Shown here piece after piece: positions 28,689-36,365 of a stretch of DNA of 37,742 nt. The first letter of the stretch is position 1; each line of letters opens with the position of its first letter. The stretch covers positions 1 through 37,742 of the forward strand of contig JANQHX010000085.1 in NCBI GenBank assembly GCA_028282465.1, given 5' to 3'. The position numbers and the translations under genes were made by a program. The notes beneath the pieces were generated by a model. That model worked only from the letters and a program-made list of their open reading frames with translations. It was not told the DNA's origin and made no database searches. The DNA comes from Gynuella sp. (lineage in GTDB: Bacteria > Pseudomonadota > Gammaproteobacteria > Pseudomonadales > Natronospirillaceae).

Positions 28689-30041
28689 ATGCCTGTTCCC
28701 AAGTGGCAAATAGAGCAGTTCAGTTGGTTGAAGGAGACCTATTTCACCCATCCTGATCGACGCATTCATATCAAGGCCAATGAGATTCTATTACATCAAT
28801 GGCAACGAAATGAAAGACTGTTCTTGGTAATTGAAGGTGAAGCATCTTGCAGCCATCAAATGGAGCCAGGTGAAGAATACCTGCACATTTTAACAGCGCG
28901 TCAGGATGAATTTATTGGGGTGCAAAGTTTCTTTTCTGGCAACTATAAAAGCTTCTACAAAGTTACCGCCAAGACTCATTGCACGTTAGCCTTCATTGAT
29001 AAAGACACACCGATGTTTTCAGATGGCAAAACACTTTCTCTAGTAGAACAGTTTGCACCGGTGATGGCGTCTGAACTGTCTGCTCGGCACATCAGAGCCG
29101 CTTTAGCGGTTAAAGAAATGAATGAAACCCAAAAAAGGTTGGCTCATGCTGAACAAATTGCCACCCTTGGGAAAATGGCTGCGGGTATTGCTCATGAGCT
29201 TAACAATGCAATTGGGGTATTGAAGCAGGGTCGTAACCGAACCTCTGAATACGTAAGTGAGCATTTACTGCAAACAGAAAGTCATTTGAGCCAATACTTT
29301 CAACTCGGTGAAGAGCAAGGGCAAAAAGCAACTGCATCTGACGTGAGAAAAACCGCCAAAGATTATGAAAAAGATTTAAAAGTAGACCGCAACCTAGCTC
29401 GACGAATTGCAGCAATCGCCCCACAAAAATCTGATCTAAAGATGTTGGGTGAAAAATTCCTAAACCATAAAGAGCAAGCAATAGAAGCATGGGAACTAGG
29501 AAGAACTCTGCATGACATGAGAATAGCTGCGGAACATGCATCTAATATTGTGCGTTCAGTAAAACAATTGGGCCGAGAAGTTTCTGAAAAACATGCGGGT
29601 GTTCAGGTTAATGATACGCTAAGTCAGGCGCTCACCCTGCTCAAACGTGAAATTCGCTTAGTAGATGTTCACTTAAGTTTTGGTAATCTGCCAGAAATAT
29701 TTGCAGACGAAACCGAGCTTATTCAAGTTTGGATAAATATTATTAAGAATGCTCAAGAAGCATTGATTAATAGTCAGGTTGAAAATGCAGAAATCTCCAT
29801 ACTCACTCGATCTTATCGCCACCATTTAACCGTGGTTATTTCAGATAACGGGCCTGGTGTACCTGAAGAACTGCAAAAGAAAATTTTTGAACCCGATTTC
29901 ACAACTAAGAAAACGGGTTTGTCATTTGGATTAGGGCTGGGTTTGTCCATTGTTCAGAGAATTGTTGTCAACCATGGTGGAGAGCTTCTTCTGAACAGTC
30001 AGCCTGGAAACACAAAATTTAAAATCAGATTACCCATCTGA
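28689..30041 (+). CDS. Soluble histidine kinase with CRP-like N-terminal domain
   Basis: The 450-residue protein lacks membrane helices. Residues about 20-125 resemble the cyclic-nucleotide/CRP-type effector domain (KANEILLHQWQRNERLFLVI then EGEAS). The H-box GIAHELNNAIG gives phosphoacceptor H169. The second DHp helix (AAEHASNIVRSVKQLGRE, about 281-298) comes only after an extra 65-70 residues of charged helix (about 185-275). The ATPase domain has N354 (NIIKNAQEAL), D386 (SDNGPGVP), EPDFTTKKTG and GLGLGLS (414-419). Start is supported by AAGAGA. It lies between the DASS transporter and a receiver protein with 9- and 24-bp gaps. Confidence 0.88.
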   Translation: MPVPKWQIEQFSWLKETYFTHPDRRIHIKANEILLHQWQRNERLFLVIEGEASCSHQMEPGEEYLHILTARQDEFIGVQSFFSGNYKSFYKVTAKTHCTLAFIDKDTPMFSDGKTLSLVEQFAPVMASELSARHIRAALAVKEMNETQKRLAHAEQIATLGKMAAGIAHELNNAIGVLKQGRNRTSEYVSEHLLQTESHLSQYFQLGEEQGQKATASDVRKTAKDYEKDLKVDRNLARRIAAIAPQKSDLKMLGEKFLNHKEQAIEAWELGRTLHDMRIAAEHASNIVRSVKQLGREVSEKHAGVQVNDTLSQALTLLKREIRLVDVHLSFGNLPEIFADETELIQVWINIIKNAQEALINSQVENAEISILTRSYRHHLTVVISDNGPGVPEELQKKIFEPDFTTKKTGLSFGLGLGLSIVQRIVVNHGGELLLNSQPGNTKFKIRLPI

Positions 30042-30065
30042 AACATCTAAAAAGGTTGATAGAAA

Positions 30066-30539
30066 ATGGAAAAAATAAACATTATTTGTATCGACGATCA
30101 GGCAGATGTGCTGAATGCAGTGGTTAAAGATCTTGCCGAGTTAGAGTCTCATTTTATTGTAGAAGGCTGTGATTCAGCAGCGGACTGTGAAGAACTACTA
30201 GAAGAAATAGATGCCAACGGCGAGTTACTTGCGTTGGTGATATCCGATCATGTTATGCCGGGGAAATCTGGTGTTGAGATGCTCACTGAGCTGGCCGCTG
30301 ATCCAAGATTTCAAGGTACCAAAAAAATCTTGTTAACTGGGCAGGCAACTCAAAAGGATACAATACATGCCATTAACCAAGCCAATATAAACCATTACTT
30401 CGAAAAGCCATGGGACAAAGATGCATTGGTTAATGAGGCTAAAAAGCTGGTTACTGAATTTATATTTGAGAAGGGATTTAATTTTCAAGATTTCCAAGGA
30501 GTGATTCACTCGGAAACTTTATTTAAATATTTGAAGTAG
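30066..30539 (+). CDS. Single-domain response regulator
   Basis: A 157-residue receiver: acidic pair D10/D11, phosphoacceptor D61 in VISDHVMPGKSG, T91 in LLTGQA and K114 in YFEKPW. A helical extension of about 35 residues after the receiver has no DNA-binding or enzymatic motif. AAAGG lies upstream of the ATG, 24 bp after the kinase stop, so it is the likely partner of that kinase. With no output domain it probably acts by protein contact or in a phosphorelay. Confidence 0.88.
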   Translation: MEKINIICIDDQADVLNAVVKDLAELESHFIVEGCDSAADCEELLEEIDANGELLALVISDHVMPGKSGVEMLTELAADPRFQGTKKILLTGQATQKDTIHAINQANINHYFEKPWDKDALVNEAKKLVTEFIFEKGFNFQDFQGVIHSETLFKYLK

Positions 30540-30545
30540 ACCGAA

Positions 30546-30562
30546 GGCCGCTATTTGCGGCC
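30546..30562 (+). terminator. GC-rich hairpin after the receiver gene
   Basis: GGCCGC and GCGGCC pair over 6 bp with a 5-base loop directly after the stop codon. The following TGTTCGCCTGTCTTT is only moderately T-rich, so termination is plausible but not certain. Confidence 0.45.
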
Positions 30563-30592
30563 TGTTCGCCTGTCTTTGGTTACAGTATTATT

Positions 30593-31696
30593 CTATTTAA
30601 TCAAATCATACTGTTCTTTCAATATCTGAATGATCTCAGCCTTGGGGTTATCTGACAGTTCAATTTTTCTCCCGACTATTTTCTCTGCAATGCCAAGATA
30701 GGTTTTGGAAATATCCATTATGGCATCAACTGGCAGTTCATTGTCGGAAGCTAATTTTTCTCGCTCCGGCATTCTTGACTTATTTAGGAGAATATCTGGA
30801 TCTGAAAAATGGTTAAGCAGAAATTGACGAAAACCCTCTTTAGAGTTCTCTACAATTTTACCTTCTCGATAACTTAAGCCGTCCCAAATTCTGGAGGAGT
30901 CTGGCGTACCCACTTCATCCATGTAGATCAGTTTCTCATTGCCAGACTTATCTGTGACATAACCAAACTCAAACTTTGTATCCACAAAAATTTGATCAAC
31001 ACTTGCCAACGCTTTACTAATTACCTCAAAGCCATCTTTTAATAGATTTTCATAAAGGCCAATATCTTCTTTTTTAGAGAAGTTGAAGTCCGCAAAATTA
31101 TCTTCAATATTCTTTCGGGTAATATTTACATCATCGGACTCGGGCACACCTGGAATACCTTTAAGAATGCCTTTCGTTGATGGGGTGATGAGCAACTCTG
31201 ATAGTTTTTGATCTTTTGTCAGCCCTTCAGGTAAGCGAATACCACAAAATTCTCGTTCACCTTTTTCGTAAGCTCTCCACATGGAGCCTGTAATATAGTG
31301 ACGAGCAATAGCTTCAATCATGACCGGCTTGGCTTTTTGAACAATCCAAACCAAGGGGTGAGGAATATCCAAAATATGGCTGTCGGCTAATCCGTTATCT
31401 TTAAATAGTTGGAACCAATGGTTTGATACTGCATTTAATGCCGCACCTTTTCCAGGCACACCATTTAACCCACCCTCACCTCGCCAAATACAATCAAAGG
31501 CTGAGATACGATCGCTGATGACCATGATTGCTAAAGGTGAATCTTCAGGAACATCATAACCTTTTTCTTGAATCAGGCGCTTTGAATCGGATTCAGTTAG
31601 CCAATAGACCGAGCGCACTTTACCGCTGTGTACAGGCTGATGGGTTTTAATGGGAAGATCGTTGTTAGCGGCTAGCACTGAATCAGCAAGACTCAT
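30593..31696 (-). CDS. purC: Phosphoribosylaminoimidazole-succinocarboxamide synthase (long form)
   Basis: PurC adds aspartate to CAIR with ATP in purine synthesis. At 367 residues it is the long form rather than the about 237-residue E. coli type. Signatures are [12 protein letters not shown] near the N-terminus, [46 protein letters not shown] and [14 protein letters not shown]. The ATG at 31696 gives the usual SLADSVL start but lacks a clear Shine-Dalgarno. It diverges from the DeoR-type regulator of glmS; the two nucleotide- and wall-precursor functions share only the intergenic region. Confidence 0.95.
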   Translation of the reverse strand: MSLADSVLAANNDLPIKTHQPVHSGKVRSVYWLTESDSKRLIQEKGYDVPEDSPLAIMVISDRISAFDCIWRGEGGLNGVPGKGAALNAVSNHWFQLFKDNGLADSHILDIPHPLVWIVQKAKPVMIEAIARHYITGSMWRAYEKGEREFCGIRLPEGLTKDQKLSELLITPSTKGILKGIPGVPESDDVNITRKNIEDNFADFNFSKKEDIGLYENLLKDGFEVISKALASVDQIFVDTKFEFGYVTDKSGNEKLIYMDEVGTPDSSRIWDGLSYREGKIVENSKEGFRQFLLNHFSDPDILLNKSRMPEREKLASDNELPVDAIMDISKTYLGIAEKIVGRKIELSDNPKAEIIQILKEQYDLIK

Positions 31697-31735
31697 TAAG
31701 GAAGACCCTGTGGTAGTAGTAAATTAAGGGCGCAG

Positions 31736-31763
31736 ATTCTATCAGAAAGGTTTTTACTCGCAA
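31736..31763 (-). promoter_or_regulatory. Putative sigma70 promoter of purC
   Basis: On the minus strand TTGCGA (31763-31758) and TAGAAT (31741-31736) are spaced by 16 bp, giving a leader of about 33 bases before the purC ATG. Confidence 0.5.
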
Positions 31764-31890
31764 TTAAGCTTCCCTTTGGGATAGGCCAAATTACTGCCAA
31801 AAGCCACTAAATATGTAAGACATCTCTTATTTTACTTTCGATATGAAATATTTCTTGATTGTTTACAGATATAAAACTAGCCTATCTTTC

Positions 31891-31900
31891 GTTTCGAAAC
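31891..31900. promoter_or_regulatory. Palindrome in front of the DeoR-family regulator
   Basis: GTTTCGAAAC is a perfect 10-bp palindrome 12 bp before the chosen ATG of the regulator, where autoregulation by a DeoR-type repressor would be effective. Only the symmetry is seen. Confidence 0.35.
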
Positions 31901-31912
31901 TTAATAGATACC

Positions 31913-32680
31913 ATGCAAAAGCGTAATACTAACGAAAGGCGCCAATCAATTGCTCATCTTTTAACCACCCATAGAGAAGTGAGCGTGGAATATTTGTCGT
32001 CCCATTTCGAAACGTCAGTGGTCACTATCCGCAAAGACCTTTCTGCTCTTGAAGAAAACGGTGTGCTTATCCGCACCCATGGCGGCGCAATCTCACTACC
32101 ATCAGATTTAAATAAAGACGAATCTAAGCAAATATTCTCAAGACAAAAAGCCGCCATCGCTGCAAAAGCATCTGAACTGGTAGAAAATAAAAGTCGAATT
32201 ATCATTGACTCTGGCAGTACCACCAATGCCTTGGTACCTCACCTGAAAGATCACCAGGGATTAGTCATACTGACCAACTGCCTAAGCACAGCCAATACCA
32301 TTGTGGAACATGAAGTTGCCCATAATTTGATTATGCCGGGAGGCACCTGGGATCATCACTCCGGGTCTTTTCAAGGGCAAATGGCACAAAACACTCTCAA
32401 GTCATTTGATTTTGACCAGTTATTTATTGGTGCCGATGGTGTTGATATAGAAAGAGGCAGTACTACTTTTAACGAATTAATTAGTTTGAGCCAAACCATG
32501 GCAGCAGTTTCTTCACAAGTTATTCTGATGGTAGAACTTGCCAAAATAGGCAGACGAATTCCCAATGTCGAACTACCCTGGACTCAAATAGACATACTCA
32601 TTACCAACCCTGGATTGAAACCAGAAATTCACCAGGCCATTGAATCACAAAATGTACAAATCATCTGTGCAGATGAATAA
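31913..32680 (+). CDS. glmR: DeoR/GlpR-family regulator, GlmR-like
   Basis: A sugar-phosphate-responsive repressor of 255 residues. The N-terminal helix-turn-helix (about 5-58) reads NERRQSIAHLLTTHREVSVEYLSSHF then TSVVTIRKDLSALEENGVLIRTHGGA, the DeoR pattern. The C-terminal sensor domain has IIDSGSTTNAL and LFIGADGVD, where phosphorylated sugars bind. The ATG at 31913 is preferred over an upstream TTG at 31859 because it starts just before the helix-turn-helix. It lies 24 bp before glmS in the same direction, as in Pseudomonas where GlmR precedes glmS, so glucosamine-phosphate control is likely but inferred. Confidence 0.82.
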   Translation: MQKRNTNERRQSIAHLLTTHREVSVEYLSSHFETSVVTIRKDLSALEENGVLIRTHGGAISLPSDLNKDESKQIFSRQKAAIAAKASELVENKSRIIIDSGSTTNALVPHLKDHQGLVILTNCLSTANTIVEHEVAHNLIMPGGTWDHHSGSFQGQMAQNTLKSFDFDQLFIGADGVDIERGSTTFNELISLSQTMAAVSSQVILMVELAKIGRRIPNVELPWTQIDILITNPGLKPEIHQAIESQNVQIICADE

Positions 32681-32704
32681 AAAGGAATTTTAGGAGACCT
32701 AACT

Positions 32705-34534
32705 ATGTGTGGAATTGTTGGCGCTGTGGCGCAACGTGATGTAGCAGAAATTTTAGTCGAAGGCCTGCGCAGACTGGAATACCGAGGGTATGACTCTGCT
32801 GGTGTTGCCATTATTAATGATGAAAACCTAAACAGAGTGCGTCGTGTCGGTAAAGTAGCCGAACTGTCTAACGCATTGTCGGAAGAGCCATTGGCCGGCG
32901 GTACTGGCATTGCCCACACCCGCTGGGCTACTCACGGCGAACCCAATGAAAAAAATGCCCACCCCCACGTTTCGGGAGAAAACATTGCTGTCGTTCACAA
33001 CGGTATTATCGAAAACCATAGCCAATTAAGAGAACGTTTACAGAGTGAAGGTTTCGTATTCAGTTCAGACACAGATACAGAAGTGATTGCTCATTTAATT
33101 GAATTCGAATTAAGAACATCTGATTCTTTAATACAAGCCGTTCAAAAAGCCCGCAAACAATTAGAAGGGGCTTACGGCACCGTGGTTATAGATAGAAGAG
33201 ACCCGTCTAGAATGGTGGTAGCCCGATCAGGTTCTCCATTGGTTATTGGGTTGGGTATTGCTGAAAACTTTGTGGCATCTGACCAGTTAGCGCTTCTACC
33301 AGTAACACAAAATTTTATTTTCCTAGAAGAAGGTGATGTTGCCGAAATTACTCGACGGGAAATTAATATTGTTGATTTAAACGATGAAATCGTTGAGCGC
33401 GAAGCAAAAATTTCTGACATCAGCCACGACGCTGGTGACAAAGGTCCTTATAAGCATTTCATGCTTAAAGAAATTTATGAACAACCTGATGCCATTAATA
33501 GCACCATGGAAGGCCGAATCTCAGAGACAGATGTGGTCACTGAATGCTTTGGTGCCGGAGCAAACGAATTGTTGGCTGGTATCGACCATGTGCAAATTGT
33601 TGCCTGCGGAACCTCATATAATTCTGGAATGGTTGCCCGTTACTGGTTTGAAGAAATTGCTGGTGTTACCTGTCAGGTAGAAATTGCTTCCGAGTTTCGT
33701 TATCGCAAATCCGTGGTTCCCAAAAACTCATTGTTTGTAACCATGTCACAATCTGGTGAAACCGCAGATACCCTAGCAGCTTTAAGAATTGCCAAAGATT
33801 TAGGTTATAAATCAACGCTGACTATTTGTAATGTGCCCGGCTCTTCTCTTGTGCGTGAATCTGATCTTGCATACATGATGCGTGCGGGCGCAGAGATTGG
33901 CGTTGCATCAACAAAAGCATTCACGGTTCAACTTGTTGGATTAATGTTACTGGTACTCAGCATTGGTAAACACCGAGGCTTAGCTTCTGAAAAAATTGCT
34001 GAGATTGTTAAAGGTTTACGTTCTTTACCTGGACAAATACAGCAAAGCTTATCACTTGCACCGATTATTGAAGAGCTTGCTGAAGATTTTGCAGACAAGC
34101 ATCACTCGCTGTTTTTGGGTAGAGGCTCTCAACACCCCATTGCAATGGAAGGTGCGCTTAAACTGAAAGAAATTAGTTACATCCACGCCGAAGCCTACGC
34201 GGCTGGAGAATTAAAGCACGGCCCAATCGCCCTTATTGATAATGAAATGCCTGTTATTGTTGTTGCACCCAACAATGATCTACTTGAAAAGCTACGCAGT
34301 AACATGGAAGAAGTTCGTGCCAGAGGTGGTCAGCTCTACGTGTTTGCTGACAAAGCAACAAAGTTTGAAGAAGCTGAAGGCATTAAAGTTATCGAGTTAG
34401 ATCATATAGATGATTTGTTAGCTCCTGTTTTATTCACGATACCACTTCAATTACTGAGCTACTATGTTGCAATTATTAAAGGTACAGATGTAGACCAACC
34501 TAGAAACTTGGCAAAGTCTGTGACTGTTGAGTAG
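32705..34534 (+). CDS. glmS: Glutamine-fructose-6-phosphate transaminase (isomerizing)
   Basis: GlmS makes glucosamine 6-phosphate, the entry to peptidoglycan and LPS amino sugars. The 609-residue protein equals the E. coli length. Nucleophile C2 ([10 protein letters not shown]) opens the glutaminase domain with [21 protein letters not shown] and HNGIIENH. Two SIS domains follow, with [17 protein letters not shown] and ASTKAFT, then [21 protein letters not shown]. The C-terminus [11 protein letters not shown] is the part whose DNA is read by TnsD-type proteins. AGGAG precedes the ATG. A Tn7-like end begins 25 bp after the stop codon. Confidence 0.98.
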   Translation: MCGIVGAVAQRDVAEILVEGLRRLEYRGYDSAGVAIINDENLNRVRRVGKVAELSNALSEEPLAGGTGIAHTRWATHGEPNEKNAHPHVSGENIAVVHNGIIENHSQLRERLQSEGFVFSSDTDTEVIAHLIEFELRTSDSLIQAVQKARKQLEGAYGTVVIDRRDPSRMVVARSGSPLVIGLGIAENFVASDQLALLPVTQNFIFLEEGDVAEITRREINIVDLNDEIVEREAKISDISHDAGDKGPYKHFMLKEIYEQPDAINSTMEGRISETDVVTECFGAGANELLAGIDHVQIVACGTSYNSGMVARYWFEEIAGVTCQVEIASEFRYRKSVVPKNSLFVTMSQSGETADTLAALRIAKDLGYKSTLTICNVPGSSLVRESDLAYMMRAGAEIGVASTKAFTVQLVGLMLLVLSIGKHRGLASEKIAEIVKGLRSLPGQIQQSLSLAPIIEELAEDFADKHHSLFLGRGSQHPIAMEGALKLKEISYIHAEAYAAGELKHGPIALIDNEMPVIVVAPNNDLLEKLRSNMEEVRARGGQLYVFADKATKFEEAEGIKVIELDHIDDLLAPVLFTIPLQLLSYYVAIIKGTDVDQPRNLAKSVTVE

Positions 34535-34558
34535 GTGTTTGGAAACTAATTGCGCGCG
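34497..34558 (+). other. attTn7-type target region at the 3' end of glmS
   Basis: The last glmS codons ([11 protein letters not shown], stop at 34532-34534) plus the next 24 bp correspond to the classical TnsD recognition segment and spacing of attTn7. GCGCG at 34554-34558 is where a 5-bp target duplication would lie if the following sequence is a transposon end. Confidence 0.7.
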
Positions 34559-34607
34559 TGCGTATTGGAACAATAAAGTTGTTCACTAAACAATATAGTT
34601 GTTAACT
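34559..34607 (+). mobile_element. Putative Tn7-like transposon end with two TnsB-site-like repeats
   Basis: Starting at TG, exactly +25 from the glmS stop, the sequence continues GTATTGG-type bases into two direct repeats with 20-bp period. These are AACAATAAAGTTGTTCACT (34569-34587) and AACAATATAGTTGTTAACT (34589-34607), 17 of 19 identical. The core ACAATAAAGT and the AACAA-ATAG pattern resemble the TnsB-binding sites of the Tn7 right end as I recall them, and close packing is also right-end-like. No tnsA-E gene follows within 3.2 kb. It is best read as a solo, decayed or deleted end; an element extending past the window is the alternative. Confidence 0.6.
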
Positions 34608-34608
34608 T

Positions 34609-34653
34609 TTGCCACCTGAGCTACCTTACATCGTAAGTCAGTTCCGGTGGCAA
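34609..34653 (+). terminator. Long imperfect hairpin inside the Tn7-like end, possible glmS terminator
   Basis: TTGCCACC (34609-34616) pairs with GGTGGCAA (34646-34653). The interior pairs further (CTTAC/GTAAG around ATC) with a few mismatches, giving one long rod-like hairpin followed by TTTAATAT. It lies directly after the second repeat. It may terminate glmS transcripts or belong to the element. Confidence 0.45.
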
Positions 34654-34812
34654 TTTAATATGGGCGGAAAGAACTTGAACTGAGAGGCCAAAATAACCTC
34701 GGGATAATCAAAGGACCCTCTATTCAATCTTTTAATAAACTGTTTACTGCAAGCGAAGTTTTTACTTTCTAATTCTCAGCCTATCTAAGGTCAGGCATTT
34801 AGAAGAGCTTTA

Positions 34813-35169
34813 CTACAACTCTCTTTGCTCTGACCAAATACGAAGTTGATCTAAAATTTCTAAAGCTGATCGACCAAATTCTGTTAACTCATAGGTTACC
34901 GCAATAGGCCGATCACTGATTACGGTTCTAATTATCATACCTCGACTTTCTAACTCTTTCAGTCTTTGATCAATCATTTTTTTACTTGCCCCGCCCAGCA
35001 TTCTGGTTAGGTCATTAAACCGTACAGGCTCGTCTTTAAGATGATAGATGATTGATCCCGTCCATTTCCCTCCAATGATCCGCATGCCTTTTTCAATTGC
35101 ACAAGGTTCATAACATGCGTCATAAACTTTTTTCCGACCATGGCTATCTATTTCTAAACGGCTTTTCAT
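34813..35169 (-). CDS. HxlR-family transcriptional regulator
   Basis: A 118-residue winged helix-turn-helix protein. CAIEKGMRIIGGKWTGSIIYHL (from C23), then RFNDLTRMLGGASKKMIDQRLKELE and ELTEFGRSALEIL, are the HxlR pattern. Two cysteines, C19 and C23, stand just before the first helix. N-terminal cysteines in this family (YodB, HypR, QorR types) sense oxidants or quinones, so redox control is plausible. AGGATCG precedes the ATG. It follows the CXXC peroxiredoxin-like gene on the same strand after 193 bp, fitting a regulator-target pair. Confidence 0.88.
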   Translation of the reverse strand: MKSRLEIDSHGRKKVYDACYEPCAIEKGMRIIGGKWTGSIIYHLKDEPVRFNDLTRMLGGASKKMIDQRLKELESRGMIIRTVISDRPIAVTYELTEFGRSALEILDQLRIWSEQREL

Positions 35170-35362
35170 AGTTGCGATCCTATATTTCTGGCTACTTAAA
35201 ACAAACCAATTGAAGAGCTATACCTAATATAAATAATATAACTAGAAATATTATGTAACCAAAAACAGGTGTTGTTAAGGAGTTCTAAGTACTGACACTT
35301 GTAATGAGATAAACGAATATCTACATATAATTTTCAGGTTTTTTGCGTATAGCTAAGGCCTG

Positions 35363-35899
35363 CTATTTATCGTAAGGAAAGGTTCCACGAATGGGGTAGT
35401 CATTGTTACGAATCCATTCTAGGCCAGACACTAGATTTTCTATGTCAGGACGCACAAATGGATTATTGGATATATCGACGACTTGAAGCGTACCTAGCTC
35501 GTTAATAACGTATAACCCTGGCTCTGAAAAAGGATGATCTGTTTCTTGTTGTGAACGGGGATGTGAGATGTAAAGCCCTAGAGACTTCATTTCTTCAAGG
35601 GATAGACCATAGAATAACGGGAAGTTAACTTCCAGGCGGCTTTTATGCTCCTGTAGCTGCTCTTTGCTATCGCCTGAGACAACCACTAAATCGATATTAA
35701 TCGCGTCTAAACGAAGTTTGTAATTAGCAAGCTGATTTAGGAACCGAGTACACAGAGGGCAGTGTCTGCCTCGATATACAACTATCATCTGCCAATCTTT
35801 TCCGTCTAAAGGTTTACTAAGATCTCGGGTTAAGCCTTCTGAATTAGCCTTTATGATCGAAGGAAATGTCGCGCCTGCTTCAAATTTGAATGTGGTCAT
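35363..35899 (-). CDS. Peroxiredoxin-like (AhpC/TSA, thioredoxin-fold) protein with CXXC
   Basis: A 178-residue thioredoxin-fold protein of the AhpC/TSA-like group. The redox site RGRHCPLCTRFLNQL carries C47 and C50, a CXXC rather than the lone peroxidatic cysteine of typical peroxiredoxins. LVVVSGDSKEQLQEHKSRL and FYGLSLEEMKSLGLYIS continue the fold, and FSEPGLYVINELGTLQVVD is the late strand pair. No signal peptide is seen. GGAAG lies upstream of the ATG. Activity may be disulfide reduction or peroxide removal. Promoter candidates TTGTTT and ATAATT spaced 17 bp sit upstream on the minus strand with a palindrome beside them. Confidence 0.82.
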   Translation of the reverse strand: MTTFKFEAGATFPSIIKANSEGLTRDLSKPLDGKDWQMIVVYRGRHCPLCTRFLNQLANYKLRLDAINIDLVVVSGDSKEQLQEHKSRLEVNFPLFYGLSLEEMKSLGLYISHPRSQQETDHPFSEPGLYVINELGTLQVVDISNNPFVRPDIENLVSGLEWIRNNDYPIRGTFPYDK

Positions 35900-35965
35900 A
35901 GTGTTTGCTTCCAGTAATCTGCCTAGACAAACTAATTATTGGAGGCTTTATGGTAAAAACAATTA

Positions 35966-35981
35966 GTTACTTTTTAGTAAC
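35966..35981. promoter_or_regulatory. Possible HxlR-type operator upstream of the CXXC protein
   Basis: GTTACT-TTTT-AGTAAC is a perfect 6-bp-arm palindrome 3 bp upstream of the putative -35 (35957-35962) of the leftward CXXC gene. TTACT...AGTAA symmetry is like operators reported for YodB/QorR-type HxlR proteins, and such a gene lies next door. The link is inferred. Confidence 0.4.
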
Positions 35982-36300
35982 CAGCTAAATTGTGTCTACT
36001 CGTATTCTATCGAAAACAGACTTCTATTAAATATGTTAGATAGACTTAGCAGAGAATGGCAGGTTTGTTGGGTGTTTGATATATTCCACAGTCTAATCGT
36101 CATAAAGATTTAGTTTAATCGAGCTCTATATCCCAAAGTTCGGCATCAGATACTGGAAAGAATTAAAGAAATAACTACTCGGAAAACCCACAAAAGAAAT
36201 TTCACTTTTGCTGGCGAACTTCAAAAATAGAATTACCAGGTACACTGAAAATAAAGTTTCTATTTTTCAAGCATGACGTTTTGAAAGTCAGTAATGAAAT

Positions 36301-36334
36301 AAAAAGCATCTCCCGAAAAGGTAGATGCTTTTTT
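36301..36334 (-). terminator. Bidirectional rho-independent terminator after the phosphatase gene
   Basis: AAAAAGCATCT and AGATGCTTTTT form a perfect 11-bp stem with an 11-base loop. T-runs follow on both strands. It lies 32 bp beyond the stop codon of the leftward PhoX-type gene. Confidence 0.85.
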
Positions 36335-36365
36335 ATTTCCAATGATCTTTTAGACTTTTCTATAA

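Larger units (their letters stand above)
35900..36365. other. 466-bp intergenic region
   Basis: Besides the palindrome at 35966-35981 and the terminator at 36301-36334, it holds one AT-rich inverted pair (AAAAATAGAA at 36223-36232, TTCTATTTTT at 36258-36267). No frame with a ribosome site and more than a dozen codons is convincing. Confidence 0.45.

Noticed and set aside
31859-31912. Upstream TTG start for the DeoR-type regulator
   Set aside because: It would add 18 residues before the helix-turn-helix, cover the palindrome and promoter-like bases, and has no ribosome site.
35950-35988. 12-codon plus-strand frame with a GGAGG ribosome-like site
   Set aside because: It overlaps the promoter and palindrome of the leftward CXXC gene and has no downstream plus-strand gene to lead.
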